Shown piece after piece: positions 7,678 to 16,792 of a stretch of DNA of 64,000 nt (position 1 is the first letter of the stretch; every line of letters starts with the position of its first letter). Below the pieces are notes generated by a model. It was not told the origin of the DNA. It saw nothing but the letters and a program-made list of their open reading frames with translations, and did no database searches. Origin of the DNA: Craterilacuibacter sp. RT1T (GTDB lineage Bacteria; Pseudomonadota; Gammaproteobacteria; Burkholderiales; Chromobacteriaceae); assembly GCF_023502145.1 (NCBI RefSeq), contig NZ_JAMFLI010000001.1, positions 186,001 through 250,000 on the forward strand. Reading direction: 5' to 3'. The position numbers were made by a program, and so were the translations under genes.

Positions 7678-8261
7678 CAGAGTATGTCTATGCCTTCGTT
7701 GATTAGCATGCTGATCAGGGCGAACAGGGGAACGCCGATCAGGGAGTTGGGGTCGTCGGATTCGACGCTTTGCAGCAGCGCACCGCCCAGACCCTCGCTT
7801 TTGGCTGCGCCGGCGCAGTGCAGGGCATCCGGCTCGCGCGTCAGGTAATGGCGGATCTGGCTTTCGCTTAACGGGCGCAAGGTAACGCGGGTCAGGCCGA
7901 CGTTTTCCTGCAGACGGCCGCTTTTGCTGTTATAAAGCGCCAGCGCCGAGTGGAAGACGACGGTGCGCCCGCTCATCCATTGCAGCATGGCGACGCCGTT
8001 TTCAAAGCTGCCGGGCTTGCCTATCTGCTGGCCGTCCAGCAGGGCGACCTGATCGCCGCCTATGATCAGTGCATCGGGATGGGCGTCGGCCAGCGACATG
8101 GCCTTGATGCGTGCCAGACGCACCGCCGTTTCCAGTGCGCTTTCGCCGGCGAGCGGTGTTTCGTCGCAAACGGGTGCGGCGCAATGGATGGGCAGGCCCA
8201 GACGTTCGACGATTTCGCGCCGGTAGCGCGAGGTGGAGGCAAGTACGATGGCTTTTTGCAT
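7677..8261 (-). CDS. Maf family nucleoside triphosphate pyrophosphatase (YceF type)
   Basis: Protein of 194 residues from the ATG at 8261; an upstream in-frame TTG at 8285 is less likely because it lies over the divergent promoter. Maf signatures are visible: LASTSRYRREI, DETPL, IIGGDQVA, and a C-terminal KSEGLGGALL...DPNSLIGVPL block typical of the YceF branch, which in E. coli hydrolyses 7-methyl-GTP. It hydrolyses modified nucleotides to the monophosphate. It sits divergent from yceD-rpmF and is coupled to the methyltransferase gene downstream. Confidence 0.88.
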   Translation of the reverse strand: MQKAIVLASTSRYRREIVERLGLPIHCAAPVCDETPLAGESALETAVRLARIKAMSLADAHPDALIIGGDQVALLDGQQIGKPGSFENGVAMLQWMSGRTVVFHSALALYNSKSGRLQENVGLTRVTLRPLSESQIRHYLTREPDALHCAGAAKSEGLGGALLQSVESDDPNSLIGVPLFALISMLINEGIDIL

Positions 8262-8278
8262 GTTGAGGCTTGATTGCT

Positions 8279-8308
8279 TTGACAAATCCGTGGCGGCAAT
8301 TATATCAT
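8279..8308 (+). promoter_or_regulatory. Promoter of the yceD-rpmF-plsX-fab operon
   Basis: A perfect -35 box TTGACA (8279-8284) is followed after 18 bases by TATCAT (8303-8308), or after 16 bases by TATATC (8301-8306). Transcription would begin near 8313-8315, only 3-5 bases before the yceD ATG at 8318, and no ribosome site is present. A leaderless or nearly leaderless mRNA is predicted. Confidence 0.65.
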
Positions 8309-8317
8309 CTCGCGTTT

Positions 8318-8821
8318 ATGTCTAACCCGATTTTGATCGATCCGCTCGCGTTTGGCCGTGATGGCCAAAGTCGCAATGGTCGCCGCACCATCGCCGACCT
8401 GGATGAACGTGTACTGGAAAACCTCGCTGACAACAGCGGGGCGGTTCAGTTTACGGCTGAAGGCTTTATGGATGGCTCGCGCCGCCCGTCTCTCCGGCTC
8501 AAGGTGACAGGGACAGTTAATGTCATCTGTCAGCGTTGTCTGGAGCCTATGGAATATCCCATAGAGAGTGAAGCCGTACTGACGTTCTTCCGGGACGAAG
8601 AGAAACTGGCTGCCGCTGTCGAGGACAACGAAGAACTCGATGCTGTTATGGCCGAGGAAGAGTTGGACGTGATCGCGCTGGTCGAAGACGAGATCATCAT
8701 GGGCTTGTCCTTGTCACCCAAACACGATCAGTGCGGTGACGAGTTGCTTGAGCACGGCAAAGCCGGAAAGCCGAATCCGTTCGCGGTGCTGGCTGCGCTC
8801 AAGAAACCCAAGTCCGAATAA
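8318..8821 (+). CDS. yceD: YceD/DUF177 family protein, 23S rRNA accumulation protein
   Basis: Protein of 167 residues from the ATG at 8318. It carries the DUF177 pattern: a CQRCLEPM motif near residues 69-76, an acidic middle, and a C-terminal NPFAVLAALKKPK tail. Homologues lie next to rpmF and are linked to 23S rRNA and large-subunit biogenesis. An open frame extends upstream to 8270 but would include the promoter, so the ATG at 8318 is preferred. First gene of the fatty-acid operon. Confidence 0.9.
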   Translation: MSNPILIDPLAFGRDGQSRNGRRTIADLDERVLENLADNSGAVQFTAEGFMDGSRRPSLRLKVTGTVNVICQRCLEPMEYPIESEAVLTFFRDEEKLAAAVEDNEELDAVMAEEELDVIALVEDEIIMGLSLSPKHDQCGDELLEHGKAGKPNPFAVLAALKKPKSE

Positions 8822-8846
8822 AGTTTGAATTTTTTAGGAGTCAATC

Positions 8847-9026
8847 ATGGCCGTTCAGCAGAACAAAAAATCCCCATCCAAGCGTGGTATGCACCGCGCC
8901 CACGATTTCCTGACCGCTCCTTCGCTGGCTGTTGAAGCGACGACCGGTGAGCGTCATCTGCGTCACCACATCAGCCCTAACGGTTTCTACCGCGGTCGCC
9001 AGGTTGTGAAGGCCAAGAGCGAGTAA
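8847..9026 (+). CDS. rpmF: 50S ribosomal protein L32
   Basis: Small basic protein of 59 residues beginning [20 protein letters not shown], the usual L32 start, and ending KAKSE. A clear AGGAG ribosome site precedes the ATG. It lies between yceD and plsX, the standard order that ties ribosome and membrane-lipid synthesis together in proteobacteria. It lacks the zinc-binding cysteines found in some L32 forms. Confidence 0.97.
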   Translation: MAVQQNKKSPSKRGMHRAHDFLTAPSLAVEATTGERHLRHHISPNGFYRGRQVVKAKSE

Positions 9027-9082
9027 TCGTTCACCTTGACTGCCTGTGCAAGCTAACAGGTAGTTGACTACCGAAGACGCTG

Positions 9083-10132
9083 ATGAGTATCACCGTAGCG
9101 GTGGATGCCATGGGTGGTGACGTTGGACTCAAGGTCACCATTCCCGCATCCATCCAATTTCTGCACGACCATCCCGACAATACCTTGATTCTTGTGGGTG
9201 ACAGCACGGCCATCGAAGCCGGGCTGCATTCTTGCGCGCCGCAGTTGCGTTCGCGCATCGAGATCCAGCATGCGACTCAGGTCGTAGACATGGATGAAGC
9301 GCCCCAGCTTGCACTCAAGAACAAAAAAGATTCGTCGATGCGGGTGGCTATTAATCTGGTCAAGGAAGGCCGCGCTCAGGCGTGTGTTTCCGCCGGCAAT
9401 ACCGGTGCCTTGATGGCAACCGCCAGATTTGTCCTGAAAACCATTCCGGGTATCGACCGTCCCGCCATTGCCAAGCTGATGCCTACCGTTCGCGGCACCA
9501 CTTGCGTACTGGACCTGGGCGCCAACGTCGATTGCACGCCGGAGCAACTGCTGCAATTTGGCATGATGGGGGCCGAACTGGTCGCCAGCGTGTCGCATCA
9601 AGCACGTCCGACTGTGGGCTTGCTGAATATCGGCTCCGAAGAGATTAAGGGCACCGGCAATATCAAGCTGGCCGCCGAGCTGTTCCGGGCGTCCGAACTG
9701 AATTTTTACGGTAATGTCGAAGGCGACGATATCTACAAGGGTACGGTAGATGTGGTGGTATGCGACGGCTTTACCGGCAATGTCGCGCTCAAGACTTCCG
9801 AAGGTCTGGCGCACATGATTTCCGTTTTCCTGCGTGAAGAGTTCACCCGCACCTGGTGGACGCGCCTGTGTGCGCTGGCCGCAATGCCGGTGCTGAAACA
9901 CTTCAAGTCGCGCGTCGATACCCGTCGTTATAACGGTGCCAGCATGCTGGGCTTGAGGGGCATTGTGGTGAAGAGCCACGGTGGAACCGACGCGATAGGA
10001 TTCCGTTTTGCGCTGGAGCAGGCTTGCGAGGAAGTCGACTCCGACGTAATAGGCCACATTACCGACCAGGTCGCGCTGCACCAAGAGAACAGACAGCGCG
10101 CCGAGGCCCAAGCGAATCAGGTTCCTGCATAA
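9083..10132 (+). CDS. plsX: Phosphate acyltransferase PlsX
   Basis: Peripheral membrane enzyme of 349 residues that converts acyl-ACP to acyl-phosphate for phospholipid synthesis. It starts with [18 protein letters not shown] and contains [12 protein letters not shown] and [15 protein letters not shown], the conserved PlsX blocks. It is followed by fabH with one base between stop and start, so the two are translationally coupled. Confidence 0.96.
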   Translation: MSITVAVDAMGGDVGLKVTIPASIQFLHDHPDNTLILVGDSTAIEAGLHSCAPQLRSRIEIQHATQVVDMDEAPQLALKNKKDSSMRVAINLVKEGRAQACVSAGNTGALMATARFVLKTIPGIDRPAIAKLMPTVRGTTCVLDLGANVDCTPEQLLQFGMMGAELVASVSHQARPTVGLLNIGSEEIKGTGNIKLAAELFRASELNFYGNVEGDDIYKGTVDVVVCDGFTGNVALKTSEGLAHMISVFLREEFTRTWWTRLCALAAMPVLKHFKSRVDTRRYNGASMLGLRGIVVKSHGGTDAIGFRFALEQACEEVDSDVIGHITDQVALHQENRQRAEAQANQVPA

Positions 10133-10133
10133 T

Positions 10134-11093
10134 ATGATTTATTCCCGCATTCTTGGCACCGGCAGCTATCTGCCATCTACGGTGCTAAGCAATGCGACGC
10201 TGGCCGAACGGGTGGAGACCTCCGATGAATGGATTGTCTCCCGTACCGGTATCCGCGAGCGTCGTATTGCTGACCCCGATCAGAAAACCAGCGATCTTGC
10301 CCTGCATGCTGCCGAAGCGGCGATAGCCAGCGCCGGCATAGACCGCAATGAGATCGATCTGATTATTGTTGCCACCACCACGCCGGATATGGTGTTTCCC
10401 AGCGTAGCCTGCCTGTTGCAGGAAAAGCTGGGCATTCATGGCGGCCCGGCTTTTGATGTGCAGGCGGTATGTGCCGGCTTTATGTATGCCCTGGTGACCG
10501 CCGATGCCTATATCAAGGCCGGTCTGGCGACCAAGGCGCTGGTGATCGGCGCCGAAGTGCTGACGCGCATCCTGGACTGGGAAGACCGCCGCACCTGCGT
10601 GCTGTTTGGCGATGGTGCTGGCGCTGTGATACTGGGCGCATCCGATACGCCCGGCATCCGTCACGCCAAGCTGGCTGCCGACGGGCGTTACAAGGACATC
10701 CTGAATACGCCGGCACAGATTTCCGGCGGCAAGATTCAGGGCATGCCTTATCTGTTTATGGATGGTCCGGCGGTATTCAAGTTTGCCGTTAAGGCGCTGG
10801 CCGATATCGCCAACAAGACGCTGTCCGAAGCGGGCGTGGCGCAGAGCGAGGTGGACTGGCTGGTGCCGCATCAGGCCAATTTGCGCATTATCGAATCGAC
10901 GGCCAAGCATCTGAAACTGCCGATGGAGCGGGTGATTGTGACCTTGCCCGAGCAGGGTAATACCTCGGCGGCATCGATTCCGCTGGCACTGGATACCGCC
11001 GTACGCGATGGCCGTATCCAGCGTGGGCAGACTGTTTTGCTGGAAGGCATAGGCGGTGGTTTTGCCTGGGGTGCCGTATTGCTGACGTACTGA
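10134..11093 (+). CDS. fabH: Beta-ketoacyl-ACP synthase III
   Basis: Starts fatty-acid synthesis by condensing acetyl-CoA with malonyl-ACP. It has 319 residues, with catalytic C113 in AVCAGF, H246 in VPHQANLRI and N276 in EQGNTSAAS, the complete KAS III triad. It lies directly after plsX in the classic plsX-fabH-fabD-fabG-acpP-fabF order. A second, more divergent KAS III-like gene lies at 62364. Confidence 0.97.
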   Translation: MIYSRILGTGSYLPSTVLSNATLAERVETSDEWIVSRTGIRERRIADPDQKTSDLALHAAEAAIASAGIDRNEIDLIIVATTTPDMVFPSVACLLQEKLGIHGGPAFDVQAVCAGFMYALVTADAYIKAGLATKALVIGAEVLTRILDWEDRRTCVLFGDGAGAVILGASDTPGIRHAKLAADGRYKDILNTPAQISGGKIQGMPYLFMDGPAVFKFAVKALADIANKTLSEAGVAQSEVDWLVPHQANLRIIESTAKHLKLPMERVIVTLPEQGNTSAASIPLALDTAVRDGRIQRGQTVLLEGIGGGFAWGAVLLTY

Positions 11094-11154
11094 GTCTGCC
11101 GGCGATGCCGGCGGACATTGCGCGCTAGGCGCGACATCTTCAAGGGGGCGGTTT

Positions 11155-12084
11155 ATGGCTTTTGCTTTCGTTTTTCCCGGTCAGGGCTCGCAGAGCCTCA
11201 ATATGATGGCCGGCTTCGAAGGTCTGCCTGTTGTCCGGCATACCTTCGCCGAAGCATCCGATGCTTTGTCGCTGGATTTGTGGGCCATGCTGAACGCCGA
11301 TTCGGCCGACGCCATCAACGCAACCGTCAATACCCAGCCGATTATGCTGGCGGCCGGTTACGCAACCTATCTCGCGTGGCAGGAGCTGGGCGGTGTTCAG
11401 CCTGCTGCGCTGGCCGGTCATAGCTTGGGCGAGTACACCGCCTTGGTGGCGGCGGGCGCCTTGCCGTTTGCCGAAGCCATCAAGCTGGTGCGCCTGCGTG
11501 CCGAAGCGATGCAGGCGGCCGTGCCGGCCGGCGTGGGGGCTATGGCCGCCATTTTGGGGTTGGCGGATGCCGATATCGTCGCCGCTTGCGCCGAAGCGGC
11601 GCAGGGCGAGGTGGTCGAGCCGGTGAACTTCAATTCGCCAGGGCAGGTGGTGATTGCCGGGAACAAGGCTGCCGTCGAGCGCGCCATGGCACTGTGCAAG
11701 GACAAGGGTGCCAAGCGCGCCTTGCCGCTGCCGGTCTCCGTGCCTTCGCATTGCGCGCTGATGCGCCCTGCCGCCGAGCAACTGGCCGTGGCGCTCAAGA
11801 GCGTGCATATCAATGCGCCGGCCATCCCGGTGCTGCATAACGCCGATGTGGCGAGCTATCAGGATGCGGATCAGATTCGTGATGCGCTGACGCGCCAGCT
11901 GTATAGTCCGGTGCGCTGGACCGAAACGGTGCAGAAGCTGGTGGCCGATGGCCTGCCGCTGATGGCCGAATGTGGTCCGGGCAAGGTGCTGGCCGGTTTG
12001 GGTAAGCGCATCGACAGCAGTGTGCGCTGTCTGGCGTTGGTGGATGCTGCTGCGCTGGAAGCTGCGCGCAGCGAACTGCTCTGA
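11155..12084 (+). CDS. fabD: Malonyl-CoA:ACP transacylase
   Basis: Loads malonate from CoA onto acyl carrier protein. It has 309 residues, with the FVFPGQGSQ start, the nucleophile S90 in GHSLGEYTAL, and VPSHCALM carrying the catalytic histidine region. The ATG has a GGGGGCGG-like ribosome site just upstream. Operon position between fabH and fabG agrees. Confidence 0.97.
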   Translation: MAFAFVFPGQGSQSLNMMAGFEGLPVVRHTFAEASDALSLDLWAMLNADSADAINATVNTQPIMLAAGYATYLAWQELGGVQPAALAGHSLGEYTALVAAGALPFAEAIKLVRLRAEAMQAAVPAGVGAMAAILGLADADIVAACAEAAQGEVVEPVNFNSPGQVVIAGNKAAVERAMALCKDKGAKRALPLPVSVPSHCALMRPAAEQLAVALKSVHINAPAIPVLHNADVASYQDADQIRDALTRQLYSPVRWTETVQKLVADGLPLMAECGPGKVLAGLGKRIDSSVRCLALVDAAALEAARSELL

Positions 12085-12107
12085 CATATTGCAGGGAAGG
12101 GGATGCT

Positions 12108-12845
12108 ATGAGCTTGAAGGGTAAAGTGGCACTGGTCACCGGGGCATCGCGCGGCATCGGTGCCGCCATTGCCGACTCGCTGGCGCGCGAAGGCGCGATC
12201 GTGATTGGAACGGCGACATCGGAAGCCGGTGCCGTGGCGATTTCGGCACGGCTGGCCGAGTTTGGCGGTCTGGGCATGGAGCTGAATGTCACCGCCGACG
12301 ACGCGATCGAGAATCTGGTGGCTGTGATAGAAAAACAACATGGTGCCATCGCCATTCTGGTCAACAATGCCGGCATCACCCGTGACGGCCTGCTGATGCG
12401 GATGAAGGACAGCGACTGGGACGATATTATGGATACCAACCTCAAGTCGGTATTCAAGGCATCCAAAGCCGTGCTGCGCGCCATGATGAAGGCGCGCTCT
12501 GGCCGGGTGATCAATATTGCCTCGGTCGTCGGCGTGATGGGGAATGCGGGTCAGGCTAACTATGCCGCGGCAAAGGCGGGTATCATCGGCTTTACCAAGT
12601 CGATGGCGCGTGAAGTGGGTAGTCGCGGCATTACGGTGAATTGCGTGGCGCCAGGCTTTATCGACACCGATATGACCCGTGCGCTGCCCGAGGCGCAGCG
12701 TGAGGCTCTGGTTGGCCAGATCGCACTGGGGCGCTTGGGCGATGCACAAGATATTGCCGATGCCGTCGTGTTTCTGGCATCGGACAAGGCGGCCTATATC
12801 ACGGGTCAGACCTTGCATGTAAATGGCGGGATGTTGATGCCCTGA
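12108..12845 (+). CDS. fabG: 3-oxoacyl-ACP reductase
   Basis: Short-chain dehydrogenase of 245 residues that reduces 3-oxoacyl-ACP with NADPH. The cofactor motif is TGASRGIG at 11-18, with NNAG at 86-89 and the catalytic S139, Y152, K156. It lies 23 bp after fabD with an AAGGGG ribosome site, in the fab operon. Confidence 0.97.
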   Translation: MSLKGKVALVTGASRGIGAAIADSLAREGAIVIGTATSEAGAVAISARLAEFGGLGMELNVTADDAIENLVAVIEKQHGAIAILVNNAGITRDGLLMRMKDSDWDDIMDTNLKSVFKASKAVLRAMMKARSGRVINIASVVGVMGNAGQANYAAAKAGIIGFTKSMAREVGSRGITVNCVAPGFIDTDMTRALPEAQREALVGQIALGRLGDAQDIADAVVFLASDKAAYITGQTLHVNGGMLMP

Positions 12846-12848
12846 ATG

Positions 12849-12870
12849 AATTTATGATGAATCATAAATT
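12849..12870. promoter_or_regulatory. Perfect AT-rich palindrome upstream of acpP
   Basis: AATTTATGAT (12849-12858) and ATCATAAATT (12861-12870) form a perfect 10-bp inverted repeat with a two-base centre. It ends five bases upstream of the -35 box of the acpP promoter. It could be an operator for a fatty-acid regulator, or a weak terminator for fabG since TTT follows. Confidence 0.5.
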
Positions 12871-12875
12871 TTTAG

Positions 12876-12905
12876 TTGGGCTACTCTAATTTTTTTTTGT
12901 AGAAT
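12876..12905 (+). promoter_or_regulatory. Internal promoter for acpP
   Basis: TTGGGC (12876-12881, 4/6) and TAGAAT (12900-12905, 5/6) are 18 bases apart, within an AT-rich gap between fabG and acpP. A separate strong promoter fits the high demand for acyl carrier protein. Confidence 0.6.
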
Positions 12906-12950
12906 ACTCGGGTTCAGCTTGTCCCGAAACAGAAAGGCGAAGGGTTACAA

Positions 12951-13190
12951 ATGGAAAATATCGAAGCGCGCGTCAAGAAAATCGTCGCTGAGCAACTGGG
13001 TGTGAACGAAGCCGAAGTGAAGATCGAATCTTCCTTCGTTGACGATCTGGGTGCGGACTCCCTTGACACCGTGGAACTGGTGATGGCGCTCGAAGAAGAG
13101 TTCGAGTGCGAAATTCCGGATGAAGATGCCGAGAAGATCACCACCGTGCAGCAGGCTGTTGACTACGTCACTGCCCACCTGAACAAGTAA
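12951..13190 (+). CDS. acpP: Acyl carrier protein
   Basis: Acidic carrier protein of 79 residues. S37 in [18 protein letters not shown] is the phosphopantetheine attachment site. The AAGGCGAAGGG region upstream supplies a ribosome site. Unlike the tight upstream fab genes it is preceded by a 105-bp gap with its own promoter and followed by a large hairpin, so it can be expressed at a higher level than its neighbours. Confidence 0.98.
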   Translation: MENIEARVKKIVAEQLGVNEAEVKIESSFVDDLGADSLDTVELVMALEEEFECEIPDEDAEKITTVQQAVDYVTAHLNK

Positions 13191-13208
13191 TCCCTTCACG
13201 GGATTGCC

Positions 13209-13263
13209 CAAGACCTCTGCCGGTGTGGCCATGGCTCACCACGCAGGGGTCTTTCAGTTTTTA
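13209..13263 (+). terminator. Large hairpin after acpP, probable partial terminator
   Basis: AAGACC...CTGC...GGTG on the left pairs with CACC...GCAG...GGTCTT on the right, followed by TTTCAGTTTTT. This long imperfect stem with a U-rich tail lies between acpP and fabF and would set acpP apart from fabF expression. Confidence 0.65.
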
Positions 13264-13355
13264 CTGCCCAAACGTGTGTTTGACTGTCCTGTATCAGTTG
13301 GGACAGTGGCAGGATCACGCAAGACAGCTTTTTTCTCTTTCAATGGAGAGTCCCT

Positions 13356-14597
13356 GTGTCAAAACGCAGAGTCGTAATCACCGGCCTCGGTCAGGTGTCC
13401 CCGGTCGGTAACGATGTGGCTAGTGCATGGGCCACGCTGCTGGCTGGCAAGAGCGGCATTGGTCGTATTACCCGTTTCGATGCCAGTGATCTGGCTTGCC
13501 AGATTGCCGGTGAAGTCAAAGACTTCGATATCACCCAATATATTCCTGCCAAGGATGCGCGCCGTATGGATGCTTTCATCCATTACGGTATCGCTGCCGC
13601 CTTGCAGGCCATTGCCGATTCCGGTCTGGATGCGCACGAGCGTCTGGACAAGACCCGCGTCGGCGTCAATATCGGCTCCGGTATCGGCGGCTTGCCGCTG
13701 ATCGAGGATACCGGTGTGGCCCTGATCGAGGGCGGTCCGCGCAAAATCGGTCCGTTCTTTATCCCCGGCTCGCTGATCAATATGATTGCCGGCCATGTCT
13801 CCATTCTCAAGGGCTATCAGGGCCCGAGCTACGGCATTGTGTCGGCCTGCACAACCGGTGCGCATTGCATCGGTGACGCGGCGCGCGTGATCCAGTACGG
13901 CGACGCGGATGTGATGGTGGCCGGTGGTGCCGAATGCGCGATTGCCCGTCTGGGGGTTGGCGGCTTTGCCGCCATGAAGGCGCTGTCCACCCGCAATGAT
14001 GATCCGGCTGCTTCGTCCCGTCCCTGGGACAAGGGCCGCGACGGCTTTGTGATGGGTGAAGGCGCTGGCGTACTGGTGCTGGAAGAGTATGAGCACGCGC
14101 TGGCGCGCGGGGCGACCATCTATGCCGAGCTTGCCGGTTTCGGCATGAGCTCGGACGCCTACCATATCACGGCACCGAATGCGGAAGGCCCGGCACGCGG
14201 CGTGAAAAACGCGCTCAAGGATGCCGGCGTCAATGCTGATGAAGTTGATTACGTCAATGCACACGGCACCTCGACGCCGCTGGGCGACGCCAACGAAACC
14301 GCTGCGCTCAAGCTTGTCTTCGGCGACCATGCGCATAAGCTGGTGGTGAACTCGACCAAGTCGATGACCGGTCACCTCTTGGGTGGCGCGGGCGGGGTGG
14401 AAGCGATCTATTCCATTCTGGCGCTGCATCATCAGGTGTCGCCACCGACGATCAACCTGCAGGAGCAGGACTTCGAAGCCGGTTGCGACCTCGACTATGT
14501 GGCCAATACCGCGCGCGATATGAAGATCGATGTGGCCATCTCCAACTCCTTCGGTTTTGGCGGCACCAACGGCACGCTGGTATTCCGCAAAATCTGA
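13356..14597 (+). CDS. fabF: Beta-ketoacyl-ACP synthase II
   Basis: Elongation condensing enzyme of 413 residues. C165 in [10 protein letters not shown]303 in [11 protein letters not shown] and H340 in [11 protein letters not shown] complete the KAS I/II active site. The start is probably the GTG at 13356, with GGAGAG 7 bases upstream giving a clear ribosome site. It is the last gene of the fab cluster and is followed by a strong terminator. Confidence 0.96.
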   Translation: MSKRRVVITGLGQVSPVGNDVASAWATLLAGKSGIGRITRFDASDLACQIAGEVKDFDITQYIPAKDARRMDAFIHYGIAAALQAIADSGLDAHERLDKTRVGVNIGSGIGGLPLIEDTGVALIEGGPRKIGPFFIPGSLINMIAGHVSILKGYQGPSYGIVSACTTGAHCIGDAARVIQYGDADVMVAGGAECAIARLGVGGFAAMKALSTRNDDPAASSRPWDKGRDGFVMGEGAGVLVLEEYEHALARGATIYAELAGFGMSSDAYHITAPNAEGPARGVKNALKDAGVNADEVDYVNAHGTSTPLGDANETAALKLVFGDHAHKLVVNSTKSMTGHLLGGAGGVEAIYSILALHHQVSPPTINLQEQDFEAGCDLDYVANTARDMKIDVAISNSFGFGGTNGTLVFRKI

Positions 14598-14621
14598 CCG
14601 GACTGTCCGGCCTTGACGGAA

Positions 14622-14660
14622 AAAACCGCTGCGATACACTCGCGGCGGTTTTCTTTTTTT
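14622..14660 (+). terminator. Intrinsic terminator after fabF
   Basis: AAAACCGCTGCG and CGCGGCGGTTTT form a 12-bp stem with one G-U pair, followed by C and seven T. It ends the fab operon 25 bp past the fabF stop. Confidence 0.9.
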
Positions 14661-14687
14661 CAGCCTGCGCCACCTTGCGGACGATAC

Positions 14688-15983
14688 ATGTTTAGCCGAT
14701 TACTCGATTCAGCCCCTGATCTTCTGGCGCTTTATGCCGCCGACCGGGCCACGTTCCCTTATTTGTTGCAGTCTTCCGGCGACAGCGGTTGGGACATTCT
14801 GTTTGCCCTGCCACAAGAGACCCGCATCTATCAGGGCGGGGAGGGGGCGGATTTTGTTGCCGATCTGCGCGCCTTGCCGGTGGATGCGTCCCTGCCGGCG
14901 CAACAGCTGCCTTTTAGCGGCGGCTGGTTTGTTTATCTGGGCTATGACTTGCTGTCCGAGTTCGAGCCTTCGGTTGCGCCGGCGCTGGCCGATAGCTTCC
15001 CGTTAGCTGCATTGTCGCGTATTCCGGCAGCGGTTTTGCTCGAGCGCAGCAGCGGTCAGGCGACGCTGATGGCGGAAAGCGCCGAGTTGCTGGAGGCATT
15101 GCAGGCGCGGGTGCAGGCGTGCCCGGCTTTTGCCGCCCGGCCGGTACAGCTGGCTGCGCTGGAGGAAGATCCGCCGCACTGGTATACCGATGCCGTCGTG
15201 CGCCTGAAGGACTATATCGTCGAAGGCGATGTGTTCCAGGTGAATATTTCGCGTGGCTGGCGTGCCGAACTGGCGACCGAAGTCCGCGCCGCCGATCTGT
15301 ATGCCGCCTTGCGTCTGGCCAATCCCGCGCCCTTTTCGGCGCTGGCCGACTTGGGGGAAGCCCAGATTGTCAGTTCCTCGCCCGAGCGTCTGGTGCGGGT
15401 ACGCGACGGTTGGGCCGATACGCGGCCAATTGCCGGCACCCATCCGCGCTCCAAGGATGCGGCCGAGGATGCCGCGCTGAAGCAGCGTCTGGCTGACAGC
15501 AGCAAGGAGCGCGCCGAGCATGTGATGCTGATCGATCTGGAGCGCAACGATCTGGGGCGGATTTCACAGCCGGGTACGGTGGAAGTGAACGAGCTGATGG
15601 CGATTGCCAGCTACGCCTATGTGCATCATATCGAATCCAATGTACGCGGGCGCATCCGCCCCGATGTGACCCCGGTGGAGGTGCTGCGGGCGCTGTTTCC
15701 CGGTGGCACCATCACCGGTTGCCCCAAGGTGCGCACCATGCAGATTATCCGCGAGCTGGAGAACAGCGCACGCCGTGCCTACACCGGCAGTCTGGGCTAT
15801 CTGAACCATGACGGCACGCTGGACCTGAATATCCTGATCCGCACCTTTATGCAGCAAGAGCAGCAACTGCGCTTTCGGGCGGGGGGCGGCATCGTGGCCG
15901 ACTCCGACCCCGAGCGCGAATTGCAGGAGACGCGGCACAAGGCGCGCGGCCTGTTGCGGGCGCTGGGCGTGGAGCACGCCTGA
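14688..15983 (+). CDS. pabB: Aminodeoxychorismate synthase component I
   Basis: Folate-pathway enzyme of 431 residues converting chorismate to 4-amino-4-deoxychorismate with ammonia from PabA, which is not in this window. The chorismate-binding core is clear: VFQVNISRGW, SSSPERLV, IAGTHPRSKD, MLIDLERNDLGR and FPGGTITGCPKVRTMQII. The start is taken at the ATG at 14688, beyond the fabF terminator; an open frame upstream to 14613 would pass through that hairpin. The stop shares a base with the pabC start. Confidence 0.93.
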   Translation: MFSRLLDSAPDLLALYAADRATFPYLLQSSGDSGWDILFALPQETRIYQGGEGADFVADLRALPVDASLPAQQLPFSGGWFVYLGYDLLSEFEPSVAPALADSFPLAALSRIPAAVLLERSSGQATLMAESAELLEALQARVQACPAFAARPVQLAALEEDPPHWYTDAVVRLKDYIVEGDVFQVNISRGWRAELATEVRAADLYAALRLANPAPFSALADLGEAQIVSSSPERLVRVRDGWADTRPIAGTHPRSKDAAEDAALKQRLADSSKERAEHVMLIDLERNDLGRISQPGTVEVNELMAIASYAYVHHIESNVRGRIRPDVTPVEVLRALFPGGTITGCPKVRTMQIIRELENSARRAYTGSLGYLNHDGTLDLNILIRTFMQQEQQLRFRAGGGIVADSDPERELQETRHKARGLLRALGVEHA

Positions 15984-16792
15984 TGGTGCTGGTCAATGGC
16001 GAACCCGCCGACGCCCTGAGTGTGCATGACCGCGCGCTGGCTTATGGTGATGGTATCTATCGCACGCTGGAGCTGGTAGGCGGACAGCCGCGGCTATGGC
16101 CGTGGCAGTGGGCGCGCTTGCAGGCGGATTGTGCGGCGCTGGCCTTGCCCTGTCCGCACGAGGCGGTGTTGCTGGGCGAGCTTGCGCGCGCCGCAAGCGG
16201 CCTGGCGCGCGCGGTGGCCAAGGTCACCATCAGCCGGGGGGAGGGCTTGCGCGGCTACGCCATCCCGATGGCGGCTGCGGGTAGCCGGGTGGTGGCGGTG
16301 AGTGCATGGGGCGGTTATCCGCCCGCGTGTGCGCAAGAGGGGGTGGCAGCGCGCTGGTGCGCCATGCGTTTGGCCATCCAGCCACGCCTGGCCGGCATCA
16401 AGCACTTGAACCGGCTGGAGAACGTACTGGCCCGCTCGGAGTGGCAAGACCCGGCGTTACGCGAGGGGCTGATGCTGGATAGCGAGGGCTATGTGGTGGA
16501 GGGCACCATGAGCAATCTGTTTGTGCTTCGTGGCGGCGAGGTGCTGACCCCGGCGCTGGATCGCTGCGGAGTGAGCGGCGCGCTGCGTGCCTGGCTGCTG
16601 GATAGCTTGCCTGCGCTGGGTTACTCGCCGAAAGTGGTGCGCCTGTTGCCGCAGGATGTACTGATGGCGGACGAGGTTTTTCTATGCAATAGCCTGATCG
16701 GCATCTGGCCGCTGGCAAGGTTGGATGCGCGCGTGTGGGATGATTTTGCGCTGGCGCAGCGCCTGCAGGCGCGCCTTGCCTGCGCGCCTTAA
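15983..16792 (+). CDS. pabC: Aminodeoxychorismate lyase
   Basis: PLP class IV enzyme of 269 residues that splits aminodeoxychorismate into p-aminobenzoate and pyruvate. It has SVHDRALAYGDGIYRTLEL, KHLNRLENVLARSEW (carrying the PLP lysine region) and EGTMSNLFVLRGG. TGATG overlap with pabB shows translational coupling. Its stop codon interlocks with that of the convergent DUF4936 gene. Confidence 0.93.
   Translation: MVLVNGEPADALSVHDRALAYGDGIYRTLELVGGQPRLWPWQWARLQADCAALALPCPHEAVLLGELARAASGLARAVAKVTISRGEGLRGYAIPMAAAGSRVVAVSAWGGYPPACAQEGVAARWCAMRLAIQPRLAGIKHLNRLENVLARSEWQDPALREGLMLDSEGYVVEGTMSNLFVLRGGEVLTPALDRCGVSGALRAWLLDSLPALGYSPKVVRLLPQDVLMADEVFLCNSLIGIWPLARLDARVWDDFALAQRLQARLACAP

Noticed and set aside
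13359-14639. Open frame antisense to fabF
   Set aside because: It mirrors fabF and runs into the terminator; no independent evidence.
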